Positions 56,597 to 63,952 of a stretch of DNA of 64,000 nt are shown piece by piece; position 1 is the stretch's first letter; each line of letters begins with the position of its first letter. The DNA lies in the NCBI RefSeq assembly GCF_006346335.1, contig NZ_VDMC01000002.1:525632-589631 (forward strand). Direction: 5' to 3'. The notes under the pieces were generated by a model. That model saw only the letters and a program-made list of their open reading frames with translations, had not been told where the DNA came from and did no database searches. Position numbers and translations under genes: made by a program. The stretch is from Aequorivita sinensis. Lineage in GTDB: Bacteria; Bacteroidota; Bacteroidia; Flavobacteriales; Flavobacteriaceae.

Positions 56597-57283
56597 TTAG
56601 TTTAAAAGAAAACTAACATTTACTGAGGTTTTAATCTCCATTTCGCCAGGAGCAATTGTTTCTTGACCTCCTCCACTTTGATCACTCATCATTGCAGATT
56701 TGTACATTATAGGCCCAGGTCCAGCATTTGTCTGTTCACTAATTGAAACTGCTTTCCCTACAGTTTGATTTAAAACACCTGCGTATTCTTTCGCTTTCAT
56801 CAACGCATTTTCGATTGCATTTTTACGCGCTTGACTTTCCAAAGCTTCCTTTTTTGAAGACGAAAACATAACACCATCTATACGATTAACGCCCGTATCT
56901 AGAAGGCCACTAATTATAGCTTCGTATTGAGATAAGTCGTATAACTTTATCGAGATAGCCTGGTTTGCAGCAAACGTATATGTTTTTGTGTTGTAATCGT
57001 AGTTCTTATTTAAATTCATGTACTGGGTTTGAACATCTTTATTTTCGATGTTCATTTTCTTCAGAAATTTAATAACATCGTTTACAATAGCATCGTTTTG
57101 TTTTTTTAACGATTTAACGTTTTCACCTGTATTTTCTACACGAATATTTATTGTTACCTCATCGGGAACAACACGTACAATACCTTCGCCTGTAACATCT
57201 ATAGTTGGAGGTGGAAGAGTGTTTTGAGCCATAACTGCGGTTGTTGTTAATGCTAAAATTAAAATGGTTTTGAGTGCTTTCAT
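56597..57283 (-). CDS. SIMPL-domain (DUF541) periplasmic protein
   Basis: 228 residues. Signal peptide (ends VMAQ), then a SIMPL domain: PTIDVTGEGIVRVVPDEVTI (the G-x-G-x-V...PD motif), IENKDVQTQYMNLNKNYDY and ARKNAIENALMKAKEYAGVL. SIMPL proteins are outer-envelope or periplasmic proteins of unclear role. The ATG at 57281-57283 starts directly at the signal peptide; a longer frame adds 16 residues and overlaps the rhomboid gene. Confidence 0.9.
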   Translation of the reverse strand: MKALKTILILALTTTAVMAQNTLPPPTIDVTGEGIVRVVPDEVTINIRVENTGENVKSLKKQNDAIVNDVIKFLKKMNIENKDVQTQYMNLNKNYDYNTKTYTFAANQAISIKLYDLSQYEAIISGLLDTGVNRIDGVMFSSSKKEALESQARKNAIENALMKAKEYAGVLNQTVGKAVSISEQTNAGPGPIMYKSAMMSDQSGGGQETIAPGEMEIKTSVNVSFLLN

Positions 57284-57317
57284 ATTTTGTTGAATTAGTT
57301 TAATAACTGTTGAGATT

Positions 57318-57968
57318 TTAAATCTTCCCAAGTTTATGCATAATGAATAAAATAATTAAGGGAACAGCAAGTAACACAACAATCCACAAACTTGTAGTAA
57401 ATAAGCTAGGTACAAACATTAGTGTTAGTGCATAACCTCCTAAAGCTCCACCTATATGTGCATCGTGACCTACATTTCCTAGTCTTTTTTTCATTCCGAA
57501 GATAGAATACAACAAATATGCCACACCAAATAACCAAGCTGGAATAGCAATAGGTATAAAAAATAAATAGAGCCCCATATTTGGATGAAATAATATAGCA
57601 GAATACAAGATTCCCATAACTGCACCACTTGCTCCTATTGCGCTGTAATGAGGTTCATCCTTATGAAAGTAAAACGAAAGTAAATTCCCTGCTAATAAGC
57701 TTACAACATAAATAATTACGAAGGAAGTTACACCAATACTATTAATTACAACGGGGGCAAAAAAGTATAGGGTAAGCATATTGAAAAGTAAATGCGAAAA
57801 ATCTGCGTGCAAAAATGCCGAGCTAAACATTCTTATTTGCTCTCCGTGGCGTATCCCAGAAATATTGAATTTATACTTATTAAAAAAGGCTATGTCGTTA
57901 AAACCTTTCATTGATATAATTACGTTTGCAGCGATAATTACAATTGTTGCGATGTCTATGTTTAACAT
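57318..57968 (-). CDS. Rhomboid-family intramembrane serine protease
   Basis: 216 residues, about six transmembrane helices. The core motifs are present: SSAFLHADFSHLLFNMLTLY (HxxxHxxxN), SAIGASGAVMGILY (GASG, catalytic Ser) and VGHDAHIGGALGGY (catalytic His). It cleaves transmembrane substrates in the inner membrane. The start at 57966-57968 is chosen because a -7 promoter match (TATTTTTG, minus strand 57993-58000) lies just upstream of it and inside the longer frame. It is followed by the SIMPL gene on the same strand. Confidence 0.92.
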   Translation of the reverse strand: MLNIDIATIVIIAANVIISMKGFNDIAFFNKYKFNISGIRHGEQIRMFSSAFLHADFSHLLFNMLTLYFFAPVVINSIGVTSFVIIYVVSLLAGNLLSFYFHKDEPHYSAIGASGAVMGILYSAILFHPNMGLYLFFIPIAIPAWLFGVAYLLYSIFGMKKRLGNVGHDAHIGGALGGYALTLMFVPSLFTTSLWIVVLLAVPLIILFIMHKLGKI

Positions 57969-57992
57969 ATAAATAGTTGAAAATTTTGAAAT

Positions 57993-58000
57993 CAAAAATA
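57993..58000 (-). promoter_or_regulatory. -7 promoter element ahead of the rhomboid gene
   Basis: Minus-strand TATTTTTG (TAnnTTTG) 24 bp before the ATG at 57968; no TTG at the right -33 spacing. Confidence 0.45.
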
Positions 58001-58251
58001 CGAAAACCAAGGGTGAAATTAGGAGTATTTAAGCCGAATTGTGAATTTATTGGCAGCTATTTGCAAACCTTCTTTACCTTCAACAATTACCGACAAAACT
58101 ATAGATTCTCTAAGATAGCGTTTATTTGAAGCGAGAATTCAGCTAGTGATGAAGTTACAATACTTTAGGAAATGATAAAAGGAGTGAGAGTAATTAAAAA
58201 ATCACTTTTAATTTCCTATTTCCAATGTACACTTTCAAAAAATAAATTGAG

Positions 58252-58259
58252 TAGTTTTG
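58252..58259 (+). promoter_or_regulatory. -7 promoter element ahead of the acyltransferase gene
   Basis: TAGTTTTG (TAnnTTTG) 14 bp before the ATG at 58274 and downstream of the first in-frame ATG, so it supports the shorter start. Confidence 0.45.
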
Positions 58260-58273
58260 CGGTTTCATTACCT

Positions 58274-59146
58274 ATGCAAAGAATTCTATATATATTGGTT
58301 TACCCTATTCTGTGGCTTATTTCAAAGTTGCCAATGCGTATTTTATATATAAAATCAACTGCGTTATTTATATTGGTTTACTACATTGTCGGGTATCGTA
58401 AGAAAGTAGTAAAAGAGAATTTGGCCTTAGCTTTTCCCGAAAAAACCCAAGAAGAACGCAATAAAATCACCAAAGCCTTTTTCAAGCATTTATGCGATCT
58501 TATTTTTGAAACCATAAAAGCTTTTACCATTTCAGAAAAAGAAATCCGCAAGCGCTTTCTAGTTACCAATGTTGAAATTCTAGACAGCTATTACATCAGT
58601 GATAAAAGTATTTTATTGATGGCTGGGCATTATGGAAATTGGGAATGGAGTGGTATTCTAAACAAACTCATGAAACATCAAGCTCACGCTGTTTACAAGC
58701 CGTTAGACAATAAACAATTTGACGATTTGGTTAAAAAAACTCGGGAGCATTTTGGAGGTATAATTGTAAGTAATAGAAAAATTGTTCCGGTTCTTTTCCG
58801 AAAATGGAAAAAGGGAATAAAAACGCTCACCTACATTCTTTCCGATCAATCTCCTAAACTGAATGCCTTTAAATATCGCGATACATTTATGGGTATAGAT
58901 GTACCTATGTTTACTGGAACCGAGGAATTGGCTAAAAAGTTAGACTTTGCAGTGCTTTATTTAAAAGTTGAAAAAGTAAAGCGCGGGTATTACACCGCCA
59001 CATTTGTTTCTATTGCAGATCACCCAAAGACGTATGAAGACTTTCAAATTACAAGAATGTTTTTTGATATGTTAGAAACGCAAATTCGTGAAAACCCAGC
59101 GCATTATCTATGGTCGCACAAACGTTGGAAACACAGAAAACAATAA
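58274..59146 (+). CDS. LpxL/HtrB-type lipid A biosynthesis acyltransferase
   Basis: About 290 residues. N-terminal transmembrane region, then GHYGNWEW (the H-x4-D/E-like acyltransferase box), a later KPLDNKQFDDLV and YILSDQSP, and FTGTEELAKKLDFAVLYLKV. The family adds secondary acyl chains to lipid A at the inner membrane face. In Bacteroidota copies may also act on other glycolipids. The start at 58274 is supported by the promoter element upstream; the frame opens 34 codons earlier. Confidence 0.85.
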   Translation: MQRILYILVYPILWLISKLPMRILYIKSTALFILVYYIVGYRKKVVKENLALAFPEKTQEERNKITKAFFKHLCDLIFETIKAFTISEKEIRKRFLVTNVEILDSYYISDKSILLMAGHYGNWEWSGILNKLMKHQAHAVYKPLDNKQFDDLVKKTREHFGGIIVSNRKIVPVLFRKWKKGIKTLTYILSDQSPKLNAFKYRDTFMGIDVPMFTGTEELAKKLDFAVLYLKVEKVKRGYYTATFVSIADHPKTYEDFQITRMFFDMLETQIRENPAHYLWSHKRWKHRKQ

Positions 59147-59203
59147 CAAATCCAAATTTTTTTTAGCGTCTTTTAAAAGACACCCTTTGAAGTAATAAGG
59201 AAG

Positions 59204-60277
59204 TTAATAATTTAAACTATCTAATGGACTTTTAATTTTATTTAGTTGTTTTTGAGTTACATTGGTATAAATCATAGTTGTTTTAATACTGTAGTGTCCC
59301 AATAAATCTTGAATTAACCTAATATCTGTCCCGGTTTGTAATAAATGCGAAGCGTAACTATGCCGCAAGCCGTGTAGGCCTACATTTTTATTAATTCCTG
59401 CATTTTTTAAAGCTTCTCTAAAAATTGTTTGTACAGTTCCTTTAGAATATTGTCCGCCAAACCTACCTTCTAGTAAGTATTTTTTTGGTTTATACTGAAA
59501 ATAATATCTCCTTAATAAAGGCAAAATCGAATTTGGTAACGGGACGTATCTGTCTTTTTTGCCTTTTGCTTGAGCTATCAGTACTATTCCGTCTTTAGAA
59601 TTAATGTGTTCTAGTTTAAGGTTAACCACCTCACTTACTCGCAAGCCCATACCGTAGCATAATTGTAATGCTAAGAGGTGTTTGATGTTTGTAACTTGTT
59701 TAAAAAGTAAAGAAATTTCTCGTTGGGTTAATGTTTTTGGTAGCGTTGCCGGCTTTTTAGGTCTTGGGATATCAAAAAACATCTTCTCCTGGTGTAAGAC
59801 TTGCTCGAAATAAAATTTAATTGCATTTATTTTCCCATTTAATTTTCGCTCTTTCATTCTTTCATTTTTTAAACAATAGAGGAAATAGGACTTAAGTTTC
59901 TCTGGAGTAAGCTTTTCTACAGGATAATTATTTAGCAATAACAATAAATGCTTTAGTTCTGTGCAATAAACCCGAATTGTATTTTCGCTATAAGCTTTAA
60001 GATTTAATTGGTTTACAAAGTTTAACATAGCTTGCTGATTTACTGGATGAATATTATACAGCAATTTATCTTCATTGTTTTTTTTAGGTAGGAATAGCAC
60101 TTCTCTTACGGCAGGTGTGTCTAATAAATACCAAGATTTATTGGATTGGCTCCATTTAGCTGATGGAAATCTTTTCTTTAAGGCATTTTTTAGATGGAAT
60201 TGATATGGAAATCTAACCCAAATCACGGGTTTATTCCGATGAGCTCCAGGTTCGAATTTATAATTTTTCAGGTCCAT
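59204..60277 (-). CDS. Tyrosine recombinase beside an integron-like array
   Basis: 357 residues. Residues 1-70 are an extra N-terminal domain; about 75-165 is the SAM-like core-binding domain. The catalytic set is complete: Arg213 (GLRVSEV), Lys240 (AKGKKDR region), His302-x-x-Arg305 (LHGLRHSYASH), His328 (LLGH) and Tyr337 (IYTNV). It ends with KSPLDSLNY; IntI1 has the similar SPLDAL after its nucleophile. The additional segment of IntI between the Lys and His-x-x-Arg boxes is absent. It diverges from the cassette array, as intI does. Confidence 0.93.
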   Translation of the reverse strand: MDLKNYKFEPGAHRNKPVIWVRFPYQFHLKNALKKRFPSAKWSQSNKSWYLLDTPAVREVLFLPKKNNEDKLLYNIHPVNQQAMLNFVNQLNLKAYSENTIRVYCTELKHLLLLLNNYPVEKLTPEKLKSYFLYCLKNERMKERKLNGKINAIKFYFEQVLHQEKMFFDIPRPKKPATLPKTLTQREISLLFKQVTNIKHLLALQLCYGMGLRVSEVVNLKLEHINSKDGIVLIAQAKGKKDRYVPLPNSILPLLRRYYFQYKPKKYLLEGRFGGQYSKGTVQTIFREALKNAGINKNVGLHGLRHSYASHLLQTGTDIRLIQDLLGHYSIKTTMIYTNVTQKQLNKIKSPLDSLNY

Positions 60278-60434
60278 AGCATATCGTCATTTTGTATATC
60301 AAACAATCTGAAAATTCGTGATATACGCCTCAAAATAACGCATAGAAAAAACTGTATAAACGCTTATGTGGTGGTAGTTGCGTAAAAAATTAGGTGTTTT
60401 TCGGGGTATTTTACTAAATTGCGTATATTTACGT
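60278..60434. other. Candidate attI-like region
   Basis: Non-coding DNA between the recombinase start and the first cassette junction. It holds TTGCGTA twice (60378-60384, 60419-60425) and an inverted pair GATATACGC / GCGTATATT (60320-60328, 60421-60429). No palindromic partner arm precedes the GTT at 60435, unlike the two later junctions, which is what an attI side should look like. Function is inferred. Confidence 0.4.
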
Positions 60435-60794
60435 GTTAGCGGCAATGTGATTCCGTAAATTTTTGCCTAGTTCTTTTTTCGCGATTTTTTTTTGGATTTT
60501 TAAGTCAGATAATTTGGAAAAGCTGAACTCATAAAAACAAAATATCACGGCCGACTTGCTCTGCGCCTGTTAGATCTGGGCTTTCACTAACTCTTTTGCT
60601 TATCACCTACACTACGTCGGATTGACCACCGAAGCGGCCAATCTGTGTATATAATGAAAAAAACACTGCCGCTAACACTGGCTATAATTCATTACGGCGG
60701 AATTTCCTAGCGGAAATTCCATACTTTTTTGCTATCTTCGGGCTACGGCCGAATGACACTGCGTGCCATTCCGTAACAAACCATAGCCGGAACC
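60435..60794 (+). other. ORF-less lead cassette
   Basis: About 360 bp from the GTT at 60435 to the next junction. No ORF over 60 codons. The first bases (GTTAGCGGCA) recur as the complement at 60667-60676. The middle part, about 60545-60640, is visibly richer in G+C than its surroundings. It might be a promoter-carrying or decayed cassette. Confidence 0.5.
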
Positions 60795-60797
60795 GTT
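60674..60797. repeat. attC-like imperfect palindrome 1 (124 nt)
   Basis: From AAC (60674-60676) to GTT (60795-60797). Outer arm GGCTAT (60680-60685) pairs with ATAGCC (60783-60788); TTACGG pairs with CCGTAA deeper in. A perfect 9-bp hairpin (GGAATTTCC / GGAAATTCC, 60699-60720) and a second near-perfect one (60750-60770) fill the centre. The conserved TATAATT faces AACCATA with a two-base mismatch. Confidence 0.7.
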
Positions 60798-60809
60798 ACC
60801 ATACATTTG

Positions 60810-61430
60810 ATGAAAAAACGAAATCCATATTTGGGAACAATATTGACTATTGGAATTGTTCTGCTCTTTCAAGTAAATTATGTGAGGGAATTAATTGATC
60901 CAATAAGAGAATTTTTTCCAGTTTTATGGATTGCACTTATTATTTGGAGTATTTACGGGAGAATAAAATATAGAAATGGTAAAAATGTTGACCAATTAAG
61001 AATACCAACAAATAATGATGATTATAATAAAACAGTACCTTTTATTTTTGGGATAATATTATCTGTAGGTGGAATTTTAGCTCTGAAATATTTTGAATCG
61101 GAAAAAATTATGTGGAGTTTACTTCTGCTAACTGGAATTCTATTATTGATTTTAGGGTTTTTATTTGTTCCAAGTGGTATTATAGAAATTAAAAATAATG
61201 AATTGAGTTTTGAAAATGGAGCAAGAAAACAAACAATCGCAATTGATAAGCTAAATAATATTGAATTAAAATCAAGTGACATAATTCTGACTGAAAAAAA
61301 CGAAAAAAAGCATTATTTAAATCATATGAATTTAAACGAGTCTGATTATAAAAAAATTTCGGAATTTCTAAATGAAAAACTGAATCCAAAAATCGAAATA
61401 AAAACGTATGGTAACACCGTGTATAATTAA
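60810..61430 (+). CDS. Cassette gene: four-helix membrane protein
   Basis: 206 residues: four hydrophobic helices (about 9-25, 32-50, 76-96, 102-124) and a C-terminal soluble part (GIIEIKNNELSFENGARKQTIAIDKLNNIELKS) that looks like a small PH-like beta domain. No named family recognised. The ATG at 60810 lies 13 bases past the cassette GTT, and the last codons and stop (GNTVYN-stop) are made from the first bases of palindrome 2, as is common for integron cassettes. A TTG codon directly precedes the ATG. Confidence 0.75.
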   Translation: MKKRNPYLGTILTIGIVLLFQVNYVRELIDPIREFFPVLWIALIIWSIYGRIKYRNGKNVDQLRIPTNNDDYNKTVPFIFGIILSVGGILALKYFESEKIMWSLLLLTGILLLILGFLFVPSGIIEIKNNELSFENGARKQTIAIDKLNNIELKSSDIILTEKNEKKHYLNHMNLNESDYKKISEFLNEKLNPKIEIKTYGNTVYN

Positions 61431-61536
61431 TTGCTTTTTTCAGCTTACTTACGAACATTCCTGCGGAATGTTCTATCTGTGATTTATTTGCTAACTTACT
61501 CGCTTAACCACGCAACTAACCATACACAAGACCGTT
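61413..61536. repeat. attC-like imperfect palindrome 2 (124 nt)
   Basis: From AAC (61413-61415) to GTT (61534-61536), exactly as long as palindrome 1. Outer arm GTGTAT pairs with ATACAC (61419-61424 and 61521-61526), deeper TTGC with GCAA, and the centre has a perfect 9-bp hairpin GAACATTCC / GGAATGTTC (61453-61473). Flanks AACAC(T/C)G..TATAATT and AACCATA......ACCGTT are shared with palindrome 1. Confidence 0.7.
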
Positions 61537-61563
61537 GTGCAACATTTGAAAAAAACATCGAGG

Positions 61564-62121
61564 ATGGAATTAGAATATCTGAATAGTATTAAAAAGCAGT
61601 TTGAATATTACAAATCTGTCGGAGAAAAAACATTCGACCAACTTGACGAAGATGATTTTTTTTGGCAATTTAACGAAGAATCAAATTCAATTGCGATAAT
61701 AGTAAACCATATTTGGGGAAATATGAAATCACGTTGGACTGATTTCCTTACTTCTGACGGAGAAAAAGAATGGCGGAATCGTGATTTGGAATTTGAATCT
61801 GTGATTAAAACAAAAGATGAATTATTATCAAAATGGAATGACGGTTGGAAATGCCTATTTGACGCTTTAAATTCTGTAAATAGAGAGAATTTTGAAACAG
61901 AGATTTTTATTAGAAATCAAGCTCATTCAATTTTAGAAGCAATAAATCGACAATATGCCCATTATTCATATCATGTTGGACAAATTGTTTATGTTGGGAG
62001 AATGATTAAAGGAACTGAATGGAAAAGTTTGACAATCCCAAAAGGAAAATCATCGGAATTTAATAAAACAAAATTCTCGAAAGGAAAACACGATGGACAT
62101 TTTTCAGATGACTTAAAATAA
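61564..62121 (+). CDS. Cassette gene: DUF1572 (DinB-like) protein
   Basis: 185 residues, helical. It matches the DUF1572 family: SIAIIVNHIWGNMKSRWTDFLTSDGEKEWRNRD in the first half and YAHYSYHVGQIVYVGRMI in the second, placing His residues as in the DinB/YfiT metal site. Exact function is unknown; relatives are metal-dependent or stress-linked enzymes. The ATG at 61564 is chosen; a GTG at 61537 would fold the cassette end sequence into the protein. The stop is only 9 bp from the group II intron. Confidence 0.85.
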   Translation: MELEYLNSIKKQFEYYKSVGEKTFDQLDEDDFFWQFNEESNSIAIIVNHIWGNMKSRWTDFLTSDGEKEWRNRDLEFESVIKTKDELLSKWNDGWKCLFDALNSVNRENFETEIFIRNQAHSILEAINRQYAHYSYHVGQIVYVGRMIKGTEWKSLTIPKGKSSEFNKTKFSKGKHDGHFSDDLK

Positions 62122-62171
62122 CGAAAAAAGTCGAGTAGGTAAAGGGGAATCTCACCCCTAAACCTCTCACA

Positions 62172-62205
62172 GAACCGTACGTGATGCTCTCACATCATAC
62201 GGCTC
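62172..62205 (-). ncRNA. Group II intron domain V
   Basis: A 34-nt hairpin that begins GAGCCGTATG and ends CGTACGGTTC, with the AGC catalytic triad; the standard length. Confidence 0.9.
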
Positions 62206-62216
62206 TTCTTAACAAG

Positions 62217-63476
62217 TCAAGGCTTAAAACCATATTGCCAATGCACAAATAGATTAGGATAATGCTTTGCAGTTTCCTGTAACCATTTGTAAGCAAAGTA
62301 CCAATGTTTTCGCCTGAACCTCCGATATTTGTTTCGTACCCATTTCGCTAATCGCTTATTCAAAAACCGAAATACATAATGCAGTTCGCTCATTCGAACT
62401 TTACCATAATAATGAATCCAACCTCGAACTCTGTCCGCTATGATAGCTGCCAAATCGGGCAGCCGTAAGTGAACCATTCGGTGCAGTTTCATCTTGAATA
62501 AAGTTTGATTGATGCGTTTCTGACTTTTACGACTGATGGAGGGTGTAAATCCCAAATGAAAGTTGCCAAAGTATCCCTTAACCATTCTCGGCTTAAACGT
62601 AAACCCCAAAAAATCTAAGGTTACATAATGCACCTTAAATGGTGGATGCTTCTTTTGGTTGCGCTTGCAATACACTATATTGCTCTTGCCGTCTTTTATT
62701 TGAAGTTTGCACTTCCTAAATCGGGCTTTTACCGCTTCCAATGTCCGCAAGGCTTGTTTGAAGTTTTGGCAATGGATGATAATATCATCGGCATACCTTT
62801 CAAACTTTACTTGTGGATGGTGCTTCTCTAACCACTTGTCAAAGACAAAGTGCAAGAAGATGTTTGCCAATAGTGGACTTATTACTCCTCCCTGTGGTGT
62901 GCCTTTGCTTCGTGGTTCAATCGTACCGTCTTTCTTTTGGATTGAGGCTTCTAACCACCGTTTTACGTACAAATGAATGTGCTTCTTGTCGGTAAAATGA
63001 CTCAAAGCTTTCATCATTAACTCATGATCTATCTCATCAAAGAAACTCTTGATGTCTAAGTCTATCGCCCAATCCATTTTCATGCAGTTTTCCCTGCATT
63101 GTTTTATGGCTTGGTGGGCTGACTTATGAGGACGGTAGCCAAATGAATTTGCACTAAAATGCTTATCCACTACGGTTTCCAATTCCTCTCTGATGACCAT
63201 TTGTGCCGTACGGTCTTGTACCGTTGGTATGCCCAATTTTCTTACCCTTCCATCGGACTTGGGTATGGCTACTTCGCGAACAGCTTTGGGATAGTAACTG
63301 CCACTTGCCAAACGATTCCATACCGGATATAAATACTTTCTCGCTTGTGAGGAGATTTCCTTTATAGACAAATTATCCACTCCGGCTGCTCCTCCGTTAC
63401 TTCTTACCTTTTGAAAGGCTTCCCATACCTGTCGCTTCTCTATCGGTTGCGACTTTTGTTTCTCTTCGAAAATCAT
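62217..63476 (-). CDS. ltrA: Group II intron reverse transcriptase/maturase
   Basis: 419 residues. RT motifs: DGRVRKLGIPTVQDR, SFGYRPHKSAHQAI, AIDLDIKSFFDEIDH (Asp pair), GTPQGGVISPLLANIFLHF, FERYADDIIIHC (YADD, 228-231) and LDFLGFTFKPR, then a maturase (GIIM) region GWIHYYGKVR. It ends FVHWQYGFKP with no HNH endonuclease domain. Length and motifs (DKWLEKHHP, IVYCKRNQ) resemble RmInt1-like (bacterial class D) enzymes more than class C. Active site intact. Symbol by family habit only. Confidence 0.93.
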   Translation of the reverse strand: MIFEEKQKSQPIEKRQVWEAFQKVRSNGGAAGVDNLSIKEISSQARKYLYPVWNRLASGSYYPKAVREVAIPKSDGRVRKLGIPTVQDRTAQMVIREELETVVDKHFSANSFGYRPHKSAHQAIKQCRENCMKMDWAIDLDIKSFFDEIDHELMMKALSHFTDKKHIHLYVKRWLEASIQKKDGTIEPRSKGTPQGGVISPLLANIFLHFVFDKWLEKHHPQVKFERYADDIIIHCQNFKQALRTLEAVKARFRKCKLQIKDGKSNIVYCKRNQKKHPPFKVHYVTLDFLGFTFKPRMVKGYFGNFHLGFTPSISRKSQKRINQTLFKMKLHRMVHLRLPDLAAIIADRVRGWIHYYGKVRMSELHYVFRFLNKRLAKWVRNKYRRFRRKHWYFAYKWLQETAKHYPNLFVHWQYGFKP

Positions 63477-63952
63477 CCTAAATTCTCATTTAGTTGTAAT
63501 ACAAGTTAAAACTGTTAAGTCAGTCACTTCGCTCCTGCCATTTTTCAATGGCTATCATCACTACTACGAACTAATCCGTCACTAATAGCTAGTATGGCTA
63601 CTTTCTGCCTTGCCCTTCGGGGTTGTGGCATTTTTGCACTAACTCTTAGCTTCTCCTGTTCCGTAATTGAGCCGTCTAGTAAAGCTCCTGCCCTCTTTAT
63701 GCCGATTGTCACTTGACCAATATTGCAGGTTACGATCGTCAAGTTCTGTCTCGCAGGACCGCCCATCCTTTGATTTTGACAATGCTAAAGTTGTTTACGA
63801 CACTTCTACAAGGGTTCACTCTCTTCTCGTTCAGCTTCTTTACTCCTACCATAGCTCGCTACTTACCCTACAAATGGCGGTAGTGCCTTTGACTGGAGTG
63901 TCTATATTTGTTGTGACAACTTAATTAAGCCCTAAATGATTAAATTTAACAT
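63477..63952. other. 5' structural part of the intron and unresolved junction
   Basis: Non-coding. Most of it belongs to domains I-III of the intron on the minus strand (GGGTAAGTAGCGAGCT, GTAACCTGC and ACCCCGAAGGGCAAGG segments look like intron RNA). A short palindrome GTTGT-G-ACAAC (63910-63920) marks a change of character; from there on the DNA is AT-rich host or IS-like sequence. Confidence 0.55.

Larger units (their letters stand above)
62130..63920 (-). mobile_element. Group II intron with RT ORF, inserted in the cassette array
   Basis: Read on the minus strand: an RNA 5' region, the RT/maturase ORF, domain V (62172-62205), a domain VI hairpin (about 62135-62170) and a 3' end CTACTCGAC at 62130, the usual bacterial ending. 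The left boundary in window coordinates is well supported. The right boundary is not: no GUGYG start was found on the minus strand; GTTGTCACAAC ending at 63920 is a candidate, or an insertion may cut the intron there. The element reads opposite to the cassette genes. Confidence 0.75.

Noticed and set aside
59168..59181. GTCTTTTAAAAGAC palindrome as a terminator
   Set aside because: No T-run follows on either strand.
59204..60277. Labelling the recombinase intI
   Set aside because: The IntI-specific insertion is absent, so a symbol would overstate the case.
63545..63766. Open frame on the minus strand upstream of the RT
   Set aside because: It lies in the structured 5' RNA of the intron; composition and lack of motifs argue against a protein.
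62130..63920. Class IIC-attC intron
   Set aside because: Position fits, but the RT looks RmInt1-like and the target is not a recognisable attC; kept only as a group II intron.
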